This document shows positions 1-8,111 of a DNA stretch of 36,167 nt, in pieces. A model generated the notes under the pieces. It was not told the origin of the DNA and ran no database searches. It saw only the letters and a list, made by a program, of their open reading frames with translations. A program made the position numbers and the translations under genes. Numbering within the stretch: the first letter of the stretch is position 1; every line of letters begins with the position of its first letter. The DNA lies in assembly GCA_023250675.1 (NCBI GenBank), contig JAHFAE010000006.1, positions 1 through 36,167 on the forward strand, read 5' to 3'. The stretch is from Oligoflexia bacterium (GTDB lineage Bacteria; Bdellovibrionota; Bdellovibrionia; JABDDW01).

Positions 1-1
1 T

Positions 2-169
2 AGCTTGTACCTTGTCATATTTTTTGCCCAATGGAATTTAAATTCTGATTTTCAAATTTTCACTCATTCAATGAGAGGGCGCGCCGTAATGTTATTGAGT
101 TTGGGTGTTGTTTCAATGGGCGTAACTTGGGTTTTTAAATTGTCTCAACCGCGTAGGATTGAATTATGA
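2..169 (+). CDS. TadB-like pilus assembly protein, C-terminal end (partial)
   Basis: Open frame that enters from the left edge and stops at 167-169, giving the last 55 residues. A basic stretch (MRGRA) precedes a hydrophobic segment and a short tail with KLSQPRR. This is how TadB-type platform proteins (type II secretion F-domain family) end, with a last membrane helix and a short basic tail. The stop overlaps the ATG of the next gene (ATGA), so the two are translationally coupled, as tadB and tadC usually are. The name rests on this context and the C-terminal pattern only, because the F domain lies outside the window. Confidence 0.5.
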   Translation, partial: SLYLVIFFAQWNLNSDFQIFTHSMRGRAVMLLSLGVVSMGVTWVFKLSQPRRIEL

Positions 170-606
170 ATTCTATGCCTGTGTTACTTGAAATTTTACT
201 ATTGTTAAGATTAGAAATGCAGTTGGGCAAATCCATTTCAGCTGGTTTGGCCCAAATTCTTTCTAAAAAAGCCGATCCGCTTTCAAAATCAATGAGAGTT
301 TGGTCCCAGAGATTATTGGCGGGCCAAAAAAGTGAGATTATTTTGCCCTCTCTCCCTGAATTGACAAAATCACCCATTCGAAAAGGATTTATACAGGTAT
401 TAGAAAAGGGATTAAAGGGGAGCCCCATCGACCAATATCTTCTTGATTTAGAAAAAGAATTTTATCTCTTATCAGAAGATAGGGCAGAAAGAGCGGCTCA
501 GATTTTGCCTTTAAAACTTTTGGCCCCCCTTACTCTTCTTATTTTGCCTGGAATTATGCTGATATTAGTGGCCCCTGTTTTGAATAGTCTTTTGCTGGAT
601 TTTTAA
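166..606 (+). CDS. TadC-like type II secretion F-domain protein, short
   Basis: A 146-residue inner-membrane protein resembling the T2SSF domain of TadC, the platform protein that works with TadB and the TadA ATPase in Flp/Tad pilus assembly. It starts with a hydrophobic helix. A cytoplasmic helical part follows (MRVWSQRLLAGQKSE, then a GLKGSPIDQYL stretch), and the end shows the family pattern: DRAERAAQILPLKL followed by a Pro-containing hydrophobic helix with LILPGIMLILVAPVL. Full TadC proteins are usually near 300 residues, so this is about the F domain alone. The start is fixed by the ATGA overlap with the upstream gene. A reduced F-domain protein of another system is possible. Confidence 0.6.
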   Translation: MNSMPVLLEILLLLRLEMQLGKSISAGLAQILSKKADPLSKSMRVWSQRLLAGQKSEIILPSLPELTKSPIRKGFIQVLEKGLKGSPIDQYLLDLEKEFYLLSEDRAERAAQILPLKLLAPLTLLILPGIMLILVAPVLNSLLLDF

Positions 607-620
607 ATGAGGATTTAACT

Positions 621-1184
621 ATGTTGACTCTTGTTATTTGGATTCTATTTCAATTTTCTTTTGGAGAGGCATCCATACATTGGAACTCTGAAGACAAGGG
701 GCAATACATGTTGAGGCAATTCATCGAGTTGCAACATAAGTTACTCGAACGGGGTGCCGCTACTATGGCGGCAAAAATTTCGTCTCAAGATAAAGATTTA
801 GCTGGGTGCCGTGCCACCCGAAGCGGCACCGGGCAAATTCAATCCGTCATTCAATGTATGAAATTCATAGATAGAGAAGAGGAGATTGCCATTTATTCTC
901 CTGGCCGAAAACAGATGATAGGGGATCTCAACATATTATGCCAAAAATTAGTAAAGGATGTGGACTCATTGGAGCGCATCATAAAGAGCATGGTTCTAAA
1001 AGGTGGAAAGGCAAAATGGCAACCCTGTAGACAAGCTGCCTGGCAGCAAGTTTATTTGACAGCCTATGCAAATTTTGAGGCACATCCAATGAGGACCCTC
1101 TCCTTTGTGCGTAAAGCGCAAGTTTCTCTACAAACTAATTCGATTTGGGCCACTAAAGCTCTGGCCTTAGCCAAGATGAAATAG
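621..1184 (+). CDS. Small exported protein next to the tad genes, function unknown
   Basis: 187 residues with an N-terminal signal-like hydrophobic segment (MLTLVIWILFQFSFGEA, likely cleaved near residue 17). The remainder is hydrophilic and mainly helical, with four cysteines (CRATRSG, IQCMKF, ILCQKL, PCRQAA) that could form two disulfides in the periplasm. A GAGGA-type ribosome site precedes the ATG by about 8 bases. It lies 14 bases after the TadC-like gene on the same strand and so is probably in its operon. A role as an accessory of the pilus system is guilt by association only. I do not recognise the family. Confidence 0.6.
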   Translation: MLTLVIWILFQFSFGEASIHWNSEDKGQYMLRQFIELQHKLLERGAATMAAKISSQDKDLAGCRATRSGTGQIQSVIQCMKFIDREEEIAIYSPGRKQMIGDLNILCQKLVKDVDSLERIIKSMVLKGGKAKWQPCRQAAWQQVYLTAYANFEAHPMRTLSFVRKAQVSLQTNSIWATKALALAKMK

Positions 1185-1223
1185 CTTAAAATTGGTCCGA
1201 ATATTGAAGTCTTTCTTTGCCCT

Positions 1224-2501
1224 ATGGATTTTGATTACCAGTTTAAGTCAAGCTCCACCTATGAACTCAAACATAAAATCGGAGCGGGCGGTTTGTCCGA
1301 AGTATTTTTATACACGCGAAAAACTGAAGGTTTACCCGATCAAGATGTAGTGTTGAAGATCATTCGTCGTCAAGACTCCGAAAGTTTTGACGAGCTTGTT
1401 AATGATGGTCAGCGTCTGTCTGAACTGAAACATCCTAGTATTGTATCAACTTATGGATATGAGAAAACTTACTCCGGAAAGTTTGCTTTGATGCTTGAAT
1501 ATGTTCCTGGGAGCAATTTAAAAACAATCATTCCATTTCTACCTGAATTGCAGAAACATTCATTAGCATGTTACATCATTAAGTCCGCATGCGAAGCGAT
1601 GGTTTTGGCCCATGCGAAAGGAGTTGTTCACGGCGATTTAAGCGGAAGAAACATTTTAGTTTCGAATGATGGACAAATCAAGCTCACAGATTTCGGTTTA
1701 GCCCCCAACGAATTGGGAAATGTCAAAAAAATGATCAAGAATAAGGGTAGTATCGACTATCTGGCCCCTGAAAGATGGCGAGGAGAAATTCCCACTCAAT
1801 CATCAGACGTATTTTCTTTGGGAATTTTGGCATTAGAAATTCTTGAAGGCAAAGATCCCTTGCAATTTAGCTCGCCCCAAAATGCCCGAGAAGAGCTCGC
1901 TCATTTTTTGATTAACCCTCAGTGGACAAAGCATATTAAGTGGGCTCCCTTTTTTAAGGGGAGTCTTCAATATTTTGCCAGCGATAGAGCTTCTATGAAG
2001 GAATTGCTAGAATTAATTCCTCAAAGTTTGTTACCCGATGAAGAAATGCAAGATTTGCTATCACACACGATTCAAAATACGTCATGCCTTCAACCAAAAC
2101 AAAGCACAATGGCATTGGCTTCTTATTTGACAGGTAAAGTAAACGAACCCAAGGTATCACGAAATTTTGGAGTAAGTAGTTTAGTCCTCATGTTATTATT
2201 TTTTTCATTTCGTACGGCCGGAGTCGACGGTGCTATACGAAGCAATATGCGTCCATTTTTACTTACCGTCACATCTGAACCGTGGGGAGAAGTTCTTATT
2301 GATGGAAAGTCTCAAGGATATACTCCCGTTATCAATTTACCAGTTTCACCTGGTGAACATTCTATAAATTGGTGCAATGGCAAAAATGAGTGCGTTCAAA
2401 AATCATTGGCGGCCTATCAGAACGGTGTGGTGACATTTCAAATAAGTGGGCGGCCCGTATTAAGGCAGAAATTCAGACTAAGAAAACCAAATGGCCAATA
2501 G
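1224..2501 (+). CDS. Membrane-anchored Ser/Thr-type protein kinase (non-RD) with PEGA domain
   Basis: Kinase domain at residues about 14-280: Gly loop GAGGLSEVF (20-28), ATP-anchoring K45 in VVLKII, catalytic loop HGDLSGRN (136-143), DFG (156-158) and APE (181-183). The Arg before the catalytic Asp is Gly, so this is a non-RD kinase, and the Lys usual two residues after Asp138 is Ser. Such kinases are often not controlled by activation-loop phosphorylation. A single membrane helix lies at about 314-330. A PEGA-type beta domain (about 346-400; EPWGEVLIDGKSQGYTP) follows on the far side of the membrane and may bind surface or envelope partners. No clear ribosome site precedes the ATG. Adjacency to the tad genes suggests, but does not prove, control of pili. 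Confidence 0.85.
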   Translation: MDFDYQFKSSSTYELKHKIGAGGLSEVFLYTRKTEGLPDQDVVLKIIRRQDSESFDELVNDGQRLSELKHPSIVSTYGYEKTYSGKFALMLEYVPGSNLKTIIPFLPELQKHSLACYIIKSACEAMVLAHAKGVVHGDLSGRNILVSNDGQIKLTDFGLAPNELGNVKKMIKNKGSIDYLAPERWRGEIPTQSSDVFSLGILALEILEGKDPLQFSSPQNAREELAHFLINPQWTKHIKWAPFFKGSLQYFASDRASMKELLELIPQSLLPDEEMQDLLSHTIQNTSCLQPKQSTMALASYLTGKVNEPKVSRNFGVSSLVLMLLFFSFRTAGVDGAIRSNMRPFLLTVTSEPWGEVLIDGKSQGYTPVINLPVSPGEHSINWCNGKNECVQKSLAAYQNGVVTFQISGRPVLRQKFRLRKPNGQ

Positions 2502-2510
2502 CGTCAAAGC

Positions 2511-2540
2511 TTGTGACACTTGGTAAATGTGGGATATAAA
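2511..2540 (+). promoter_or_regulatory. Candidate sigma-70-type promoter for the transsulfuration operon
   Basis: TTGTGA (2511-2516) and TATAAA (2535-2540) are 18 bases apart; GATATA at 2533 gives a 16-base spacer. A strong purine-rich ribosome site (GGGGGGA, about 2562-2568) precedes the GTG start at 2574. Assigned by eye from match and spacing. Confidence 0.35.
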
Positions 2541-2573
2541 TAGTTAAACAGCACAAAAAAGGGGGGATTCATC

Positions 2574-2768
2574 GTGAACAGAGAACAGTCGCTGGATATC
2601 CGTGTCAATAAACTTGAATCATTAGTAGAAGAACTCCTCAGAGATAAACCGGTCGAAGCACAAATTCAAAAAAAGATGAAAGAACTTGAAATCAGATATA
2701 GCTTAGACCCGGTAGAGCGTATCAATCGAGTTTTAGAGTTGATGGTGGGTGATGGAAAGTCAGATTAA
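2574..2768 (+). CDS. Small coiled-coil protein upstream of cystathionine beta-synthase
   Basis: 64 residues starting with GTG, preceded by a purine-rich ribosome site (GGGGGG) 5 bases upstream. The N-terminal half has heptad-like spacing (LDIRVNKLESLVEELL), so a short coiled coil is likely. It has no signal peptide or cysteines and should be cytosolic. Its end overlaps the start of the cystathionine beta-synthase gene by about 17-20 bases, so the two are probably translated in a coupled way. Function is unknown. It could be a small partner of the enzyme or simply a leader gene. Confidence 0.55.
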   Translation: MNREQSLDIRVNKLESLVEELLRDKPVEAQIQKKMKELEIRYSLDPVERINRVLELMVGDGKSD

Positions 2769-4137
2769 AAATAACATTTTAGAAACAATAGGCTATACAC
2801 CCATAGTAAAACTCAATAAAGTCGTTGGTTCATCCAACTCCTCTATTTTTGCAAAGCTTGAATATTTTAATCCCGGCGGAAGTATTAAAGATAGGGTCGG
2901 CGAGTATATAATTCGCAAGGCTGAAAAATCGGGTTTACTAAAACCCGGGGGTACGATTGTTGAAGCCACTTCTGGTAATACGGGAGTGGGTCTTGCCATC
3001 GCTTCTGCCGTACGCGGCTATAAATGCATTTTTGTCATGCCAGATAAAATGAGTGATGAAAAAATTCAAGGTTTAAGGGCCTTCGGGGCAAAAGTTGTCG
3101 TTACCCCTACAAATGTTTATCCTGAAGACCCCCGAAGTTACTATTCGGTGGCAAAAAAACTCGTAGAAGTAACACCCAACTCCTACTATGCAAACCAATA
3201 TCATAACCCCGATAACCCAGAGATTCATTATATGACGACGGGGCCAGAAATTTGGGAGCAAACGGCTGGCAAAATCGACGCTTTTGTTGCGGGAGTCGGA
3301 ACGGGGGGTACGATTAGTGGAATTGGTAAATATCTTAAAGAAAAAAATCCCCAAATAAAAATTATTGGCGTTGATCCACTTGGCAGTGTACTCACTGATT
3401 ACCATCGCACCGGTAAACTTGGTACGACCACTAAAATTTATAAAATTGAAGGTATCGGAGAAGATTTTTTGCCAACAAACGTTCATTTCAAAATCATTGA
3501 TGAGTTCATACAAGTTAATGATAAAGAATCCTTTCTAATGTGCCGTGATCTTCTGACAAAAGAAGGAATTTTTTCAGGAGTAAGTAGTGGTTCGGCAGTG
3601 GCCGGTGTAGTGAAATATGTAAAAAGTTTAAGAGACAAAAAGAATATTGTCGTAATCTTGCCAGATAGCGGAAATAGGTATCTAAGCAAGGCCTTTAACG
3701 ATAACTGGATGAGGGAGAATGGGTTTCTAGATAGTCCCCTCTATGCAGACAAAGTAAAAGATCTTTTAGACGCTATGGGTAGCCATGCAGGTCAAGTCAT
3801 TACGGCGAATCATACCGATACGGTCTCCGAGGTAATAAATCGAATGAAGGACGCCGGTATTTCCCAACTTCCTGTATTTACCGATGATCAGTTGACCGGT
3901 GTGATCGACGAGTCTGATCTTATTTTACCTTTGGTGAGTGGGTTGATTAAACCGGCGGACCCCATTTTAAGTTTTATTAAATCATCAGTAATCATGGTTG
4001 AGTTAGAAGACAATCTTCAAAAATTATCAGAGCTTTTTAGTAAGGGATTCGTGGCATTGGTTCGTGACCAAAATAAAGAGCTTCGAATCATGACAAAAAT
4101 AGATTTTATTTCGTACCTTGGAAATCGACTGAAATAA
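2752..4137 (+). CDS. cbs: Cystathionine beta-synthase (PLP enzyme with C-terminal CBS pair)
   Basis: Fold-type II PLP enzyme that joins serine (or O-acetylserine) and homocysteine to make cystathionine. Visible motifs are GGSIKDR with the Schiff-base lysine near residue 46, TSGNTG binding the substrate carboxylate, GTGGT binding the PLP phosphate and PDSGNRY near the end of the catalytic part. Residues about 335-460 form a CBS-domain pair (QVITANHTDTVSEVINRMKDAG, then a second copy after GVIDESDL), the usual site of adenosyl-ligand control. The length of 461 residues is normal for this two-part form. An alternative GTG start lies one codon upstream at 2749. Followed after 9 bases by the gamma-lyase/synthase, giving a full transsulfuration pair. 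Confidence 0.85.
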   Translation: MESQIKNNILETIGYTPIVKLNKVVGSSNSSIFAKLEYFNPGGSIKDRVGEYIIRKAEKSGLLKPGGTIVEATSGNTGVGLAIASAVRGYKCIFVMPDKMSDEKIQGLRAFGAKVVVTPTNVYPEDPRSYYSVAKKLVEVTPNSYYANQYHNPDNPEIHYMTTGPEIWEQTAGKIDAFVAGVGTGGTISGIGKYLKEKNPQIKIIGVDPLGSVLTDYHRTGKLGTTTKIYKIEGIGEDFLPTNVHFKIIDEFIQVNDKESFLMCRDLLTKEGIFSGVSSGSAVAGVVKYVKSLRDKKNIVVILPDSGNRYLSKAFNDNWMRENGFLDSPLYADKVKDLLDAMGSHAGQVITANHTDTVSEVINRMKDAGISQLPVFTDDQLTGVIDESDLILPLVSGLIKPADPILSFIKSSVIMVELEDNLQKLSELFSKGFVALVRDQNKELRIMTKIDFISYLGNRLK

Positions 4138-4146
4138 GAGGGTGGA

Positions 4147-5295
4147 TTGAAAGATAAAAAATTAGAATTTGAAACCCTTGCTGTTCATGCGGGACAGTGC
4201 CCGGACCCTTCGACAGGGGCTATTATGACTCCTGTTTACTTGACATCGACTTATGTTCAAGAGTCGCCGGGTAAACATAAAGGATATGAGTACAGCCGAA
4301 CCCATAATCCAACTCGCAAAGCGCTTGAAGATAATTTAGCGGCCCTTGAAGGTGTCAACTACGGTCTGACCTTCGCGTCGGGGTGTGCTGCAGCGACAAC
4401 GATTGCCCTACTCTTAAGGAGTGGGGATCATCTTATTTGTTCAGACGATGTCTACGGCGGAACTTTTAGACTTTTTGATAAAGTATTAGGTAGAAACGGC
4501 ATTGAATTCTCTTTTGTTGATCTTACGTCAGAATATGCCCTTAAAAAAGCCATCAAGAAAAATACAAAAATGATTTGGGTCGAAACACCAACCAATCCGC
4601 TCTTAAAAATAATAGATCTTGAAATGGTTTCAAAAATGTGCGGATCTAAAAAAATTCTTGTTTGTGTGGACAATACTTTTATGTCCCCTTATTTCCAGCA
4701 ACCCTTTAAATGGGGAGCTGATATCATTTGCCACTCCACGACTAAATATCTAAATGGCCATAGTGATATGGTAGGTGGAGCGGTCCTTGTCGATGACCAA
4801 GAGCTTTATGAAAAAATTCATTTTCTTCAAAACTCCATGGGTACTCAGCAGTCGACCTTTGATGCATTTCTTGTTTTAAGAAGTACAAAAACCTTGGCTT
4901 TGCGCATGAAAGCCCATCAAGAAAATGCCATGGTGATTGCCAAATTTTTAGAGGGGCATAAAAAAGTTGAGCGCGTGTTGTACCCTGGGCTCAAGTCTCA
5001 TCCGCAACATAAGTTGGCTCTTAAACAAATGACCGGTTTCAGTGGGATCGTCACGTTTTTTATCAAAGGTGGTCTGCCATCGGCGCGAAAATTTTTAGAA
5101 AAGGTAAAGATTTTTTCTTTGGCGGAGTCGCTGGGTGGTGTTGAGTCGCTCGTTGAACATCCTGCCATTATGACTCATGCCAGTGTGCCTGCTGATAAAC
5201 GAAAAGCCTTGGGAATAGACGATAATTTAATTCGCATCAGCGTGGGCATAGAAAATATTAATGACTTATTGGCGGATCTAGCACAGGCGTTCTGA
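4147..5295 (+). CDS. Cystathionine gamma-lyase / gamma-synthase family enzyme
   Basis: Fold-type I PLP enzyme of the Cys/Met metabolism family, 382 residues. Phosphate-binding Y49/R51 lie in YEYSRTHNPTR, Asp175 in CVDNTFMSPYFQQP, and the Schiff-base K200 in HSTTKYLNGHSDMVGG. The start is a TTG at 4147 with a GAGGGTGG site just upstream. Next to cystathionine beta-synthase, the likely task is cleavage of cystathionine to cysteine, 2-oxobutyrate and ammonia (reverse transsulfuration). Sequence alone does not separate lyase from gamma-synthase (metB) or methionine gamma-lyase. Its last 38 bases overlap tail to tail with the MFS gene on the other strand. Confidence 0.85.
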   Translation: MKDKKLEFETLAVHAGQCPDPSTGAIMTPVYLTSTYVQESPGKHKGYEYSRTHNPTRKALEDNLAALEGVNYGLTFASGCAAATTIALLLRSGDHLICSDDVYGGTFRLFDKVLGRNGIEFSFVDLTSEYALKKAIKKNTKMIWVETPTNPLLKIIDLEMVSKMCGSKKILVCVDNTFMSPYFQQPFKWGADIICHSTTKYLNGHSDMVGGAVLVDDQELYEKIHFLQNSMGTQQSTFDAFLVLRSTKTLALRMKAHQENAMVIAKFLEGHKKVERVLYPGLKSHPQHKLALKQMTGFSGIVTFFIKGGLPSARKFLEKVKIFSLAESLGGVESLVEHPAIMTHASVPADKRKALGIDDNLIRISVGIENINDLLADLAQAF

Positions 5296-6502
5296 TTCCG
5301 TCCATTTCAGGTCTCTTTTTAATCAAAGTATAAAATCCAACAATCAAAAGACAAATGCTATCTAGCAAAGTGGTATCGCGTGGGCCAATGTGTTTGGCTA
5401 ATATTCCACCAAGCATGTGGCCAAATGGTAAAACTCCAACGTGAGCCATTATCAAAATACTCATGGCACGCCCTCGAATTTTATCGGGGATCAAGAGTTG
5501 CATAGCCGTATTTGTCGAAATCATTATGCAAAGCCAAAAAATTCCGGCCAGGTACAGAATTGGATAGGTCAATGCAAGCCACGGCGATTGTGAATAGATC
5601 AGCATAAACGCACCTAAAATAATAAATGCCCAAGGGATGAGTTTGCTAAACGGATAGTCGGCGGGGACGTAACCTAAGAGAAAAGCCCCGGTGATTGCTC
5701 CTCCTCCAAGGCAAGCGAGCAAGGTTCCCAGCCCCTGTGGCCCGGTTTTTAGAATATCGCTGGCAAAGTAGGGCATAAGACCTTGAAGAGGTGCCGAGAG
5801 CAGAGCAAAAAGAGCAATGCTAATAACAAGACGCTTTGTACCTTTATGTTCCCAAACCCATTTCCAAGCTTGATAAAAAGTTATGGGCTGAGTTTTTGAA
5901 TTTTTTGCGTCGTCTTTTTGAAAATCAATTTTCACAAACAAAATGGCAAAAATGACAGCCAAAAAACTCAAAGCGTTGAGATCAAAGGCATAGGCAAATC
6001 CAAAGTGGGCGACGATTAATCCAGCAATGGCAGGACCCACCAGGCGAGCAATATTAAATTGTATTGAATTAAGTGCGAAGGCAGAAGTTAGATCTTTTCG
6101 CGGAACGAGGTTAGGAACCACCGTATACCAAGCGGGCCCATTAAATGCCCAGGCCGCTCCCTCTAAAAATGTAATGCAAATGACAAGCGTTGGAGACGCG
6201 TACCCCAAATGGGCGAGAATGGCTAGAGTTGTCGCAAATAGACACATTGCCAGCTGTGCACTCAATAAAACGGTTTTACGATTATATTTGTCTGCCAGAA
6301 CTCCCGCCGGAAGAGCTAGAAAAATAACCGGTAAAAATTGGGCAAAACTTAAGAGTTCAACATGAAAAGCAGAGTGAGTTTGGCTCGCTACGACCCAACT
6401 TTGGCCGACGTTTTCCATCCAATTGCCGATATTAGACAACATGGTTCCAAGCCAAATAATAAGAAATTTTCGATGGGTTAGTGCGCGAAAATTACGATTC
6501 AT
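5258..6502 (-). CDS. MFS transporter of the EntS-like (MFS_3) group
   Basis: 414-residue inner-membrane carrier with a dozen or so hydrophobic segments. The N-terminal half carries the MFS_3 features: NRNFRALTHRKFLIIWLG at the start, SNIGNWMENVGQSWVV in helix 1, the loop motif GVLADKYNRKTVLL, and RLVGPAIAGLIVAHFG in helix 5. This group contains EntS-type siderophore exporters and many unassigned efflux carriers driven by the proton gradient. The substrate cannot be read from sequence. The ribosome site before ATG 6502 is weak. The 3' end runs 38 bases into the gamma-lyase gene on the opposite strand, so the two transcripts are antisense at their ends. Confidence 0.8.
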   Translation of the reverse strand: MNRNFRALTHRKFLIIWLGTMLSNIGNWMENVGQSWVVASQTHSAFHVELLSFAQFLPVIFLALPAGVLADKYNRKTVLLSAQLAMCLFATTLAILAHLGYASPTLVICITFLEGAAWAFNGPAWYTVVPNLVPRKDLTSAFALNSIQFNIARLVGPAIAGLIVAHFGFAYAFDLNALSFLAVIFAILFVKIDFQKDDAKNSKTQPITFYQAWKWVWEHKGTKRLVISIALFALLSAPLQGLMPYFASDILKTGPQGLGTLLACLGGGAITGAFLLGYVPADYPFSKLIPWAFIILGAFMLIYSQSPWLALTYPILYLAGIFWLCIMISTNTAMQLLIPDKIRGRAMSILIMAHVGVLPFGHMLGGILAKHIGPRDTTLLDSICLLIVGFYTLIKKRPEMDGIRTPVLDPPISH

Positions 6503-6597
6503 TCACATGCGAGAATCCCACGAAAAGCTCAGCGAGACAAGTCGGACAACCTTGAGAAATGTAAGAAGAAACACAATTGTTCGACCAGTGATAAGTT

Positions 6598-6673
<76 letters not shown>

Positions 6674-6688
6674 TAAAATGAATGCCAA

Positions 6689-6717
6689 AAAATACGATCT
6701 CATCAAGTGCTTGTAAA
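6689..6717 (-). promoter_or_regulatory. Candidate promoter of tRNA-Phe
   Basis: On the minus strand TTTACA (6717-6712) and TATTTT (6694-6689) are separated by exactly 17 bases. The -10 hexamer ends 15 bases before the tRNA 5' end. Matches to consensus are 5/6 and 4/6. Confidence 0.5.
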
Positions 6718-6908
6718 GCTTAATTTTATCGAAGTGATAGACATGTATTTATCGGTACAGGTGTACTTCTTGCGTTGTCCGCTCCAGACCTTTATGCGTC
6801 CACGGATCGACTTATAAAGGATTGCTGTGATTAAAAAAATGCTTGAAGCCAAGACTTGGATTGAGCAATGCCAATCATCTTCGACGGTAGCTGCGAACAC
6901 CGAAACAC

Positions 6909-7220
6909 CTAGTCGGGGTATTGCTCGCTAGTAAAAGGTGCTTTGGCATCTCGACGGCCACTTTTATTCCAGCGATCTAACTTTCGAACACCGTTCGCCA
7001 TATATGAAGCGACGAAACTTGGGATGTACATTTCGACCATTTTGCCGCGGATCTTTTGAACCATTTGATCGACATTGATATGAGGATCGGTGAATTTTCC
7101 GTTTTTATAACAATGAAAACAGTATTTTTCGCTGCGGGTTCCACTGGCTTCTGAGCCCCAATATTCGGCTCTTGAAACGGGCATGCCGCAACTTTGACAT
7201 TTCCCTTTAAATTGATTCAT
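6909..7220 (-). CDS. Small zinc-ribbon domain protein
   Basis: 103 residues with two Cys pairs near the N-terminus, CQSCGMP and YCFHCYKNG, spaced as in the putative zinc-ribbon family (zf-ribbon_2 / Zn_ribbon_2). After the ribbon comes a conserved helical part with QMVQKIRGKMVEM. Proteins of this family are often found as stand-alone small proteins or fused to transcriptional or membrane proteins, and their role is not known. The ATG is preceded by GAGGAG at a good distance. It lies 10 bases downstream of the DUF1761-like gene on the same strand and is probably co-transcribed with it. Confidence 0.75.
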   Translation of the reverse strand: MNQFKGKCQSCGMPVSRAEYWGSEASGTRSEKYCFHCYKNGKFTDPHINVDQMVQKIRGKMVEMYIPSFVASYMANGVRKLDRWNKSGRRDAKAPFTSEQYPD

Positions 7221-7230
7221 CTATACTCCT

Positions 7231-7671
7231 CTAGCGCCAGTTTGAAAGAACCTGGGCAATGATTTGCAGATTGATAAAATCATGAACTGTATTAATAAAA
7301 AATATTTTCCAAGGGCGCATTTCCCAGGCTACTTTTGACAATTGCATGGGCACGTAAAATCCAAGCCAAGTGAAAAAACCACCGAAAAAACCGTAGGTGT
7401 AATTGGGCATATCTTCGCCAGCTCCCCAAACCGATGCGCGCCAAATGGGTACAGTATGAGCCATCACATAGGTGAGCAGAAATAATCCAATGATCTGTAG
7501 TAAGAATGCTTTCTTCATAACCGCGGGCTCGGGTTTTTTAGAAATATCCATGCCCATGGCCTTCGCCCAAGCTTTGCCAGCGATGGGGCCGTACCATAAT
7601 CCGCCAAACATAAACGTAATAACCATTGCCACTAAAATGGCAGACCAATTTAATACAATATTGGGATGCAT
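7231..7671 (-). CDS. DUF1761-like four-helix membrane protein
   Basis: 146 residues with about four membrane helices. The first helix carries NWSAILVAMVITFMFGG followed by LWYGP, and AWAKAMGMD comes just after, matching the DUF1761 pattern (a short conserved integral membrane family of unknown role). A longer reading to 7713 adds 14 polar residues, but I chose ATG 7671 because AGGAGA lies just upstream and the conserved family part begins at MHPNIVLNW. Followed after 10 bases by the zinc-ribbon gene. Confidence 0.75.
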   Translation of the reverse strand: MHPNIVLNWSAILVAMVITFMFGGLWYGPIAGKAWAKAMGMDISKKPEPAVMKKAFLLQIIGLFLLTYVMAHTVPIWRASVWGAGEDMPNYTYGFFGGFFTWLGFYVPMQLSKVAWEMRPWKIFFINTVHDFINLQIIAQVLSNWR

Positions 7672-7860
7672 TTTCGTTCTCCTATAAAAATGAATTCGGA
7701 GACAACCTGACAAACAAACGAGGTAGAGTCTAGGAAAAAAGCCTCAGGTAAAATTAACTCATGTTATTTGTTGGTGAGGTCCATCCTTGGTAATTAGTTA
7801 AGGACATTTTCTCTTGGAATTTTATGTTAATACTTTGCTTGGTGTTACCGATAAGCTTAT

Positions 7861-8073
7861 ATGACCCTTGAAAAACTCGACTTCATATTCCCCTTTGTTA
7901 TTTTTGGTTATGGCGCCCTGATGACAATGGTGTGGAGCCGTCCGGACCTCATTAAACTCGGACAAAACCAGTTACTTGGCGAAATTTGGGCTCAAATAAG
8001 ACCCAAACGTTTTCTAGGCCTTCTATGCCTTGTAGTTGGTGGACTTTGGTCTCTACAAAATATTTGGCTTTGA
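7861..8073 (+). CDS. Small two-helix membrane protein
   Basis: 70 residues with hydrophobic stretches at about 8-25 (FIFPFVIFGYGALMTMVW) and 52-69 (GLLCLVVGGLWSLQNIWL), joined by a polar loop rich in Lys, Arg and Gln. Both ends would face the same side. No Shine-Dalgarno sequence precedes the ATG, and a promoter-like element ends 7 bases before it, so a leaderless transcript is possible. Lies 38 bases upstream of xseA on the same strand. I do not recognise the family. The clean two-helix pattern is the main support that it is real. Confidence 0.5.
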   Translation: MTLEKLDFIFPFVIFGYGALMTMVWSRPDLIKLGQNQLLGEIWAQIRPKRFLGLLCLVVGGLWSLQNIWL

Positions 8074-8074
8074 C

Positions 8075-8104
8075 TTGACCGCAACGGGGTTCAAAGACTA
8101 AATT
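8075..8104 (+). promoter_or_regulatory. Candidate promoter for xseA
   Basis: TTGACC (8075-8080) and TAAATT (8099-8104) are 18 bases apart. The predicted start of transcription falls at or next to the xseA ATG (8112), which has no ribosome site in front of it. Confidence 0.3.
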
Positions 8105-8111
8105 CCCTTCA

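Noticed and set aside
6703-6900. Minus-strand frame of 65 codons with one hydrophobic stretch
   Set aside because: GTG start without ribosome site, no family resemblance, and it runs over the tRNA promoter. A small membrane protein cannot be excluded, but support is too weak.
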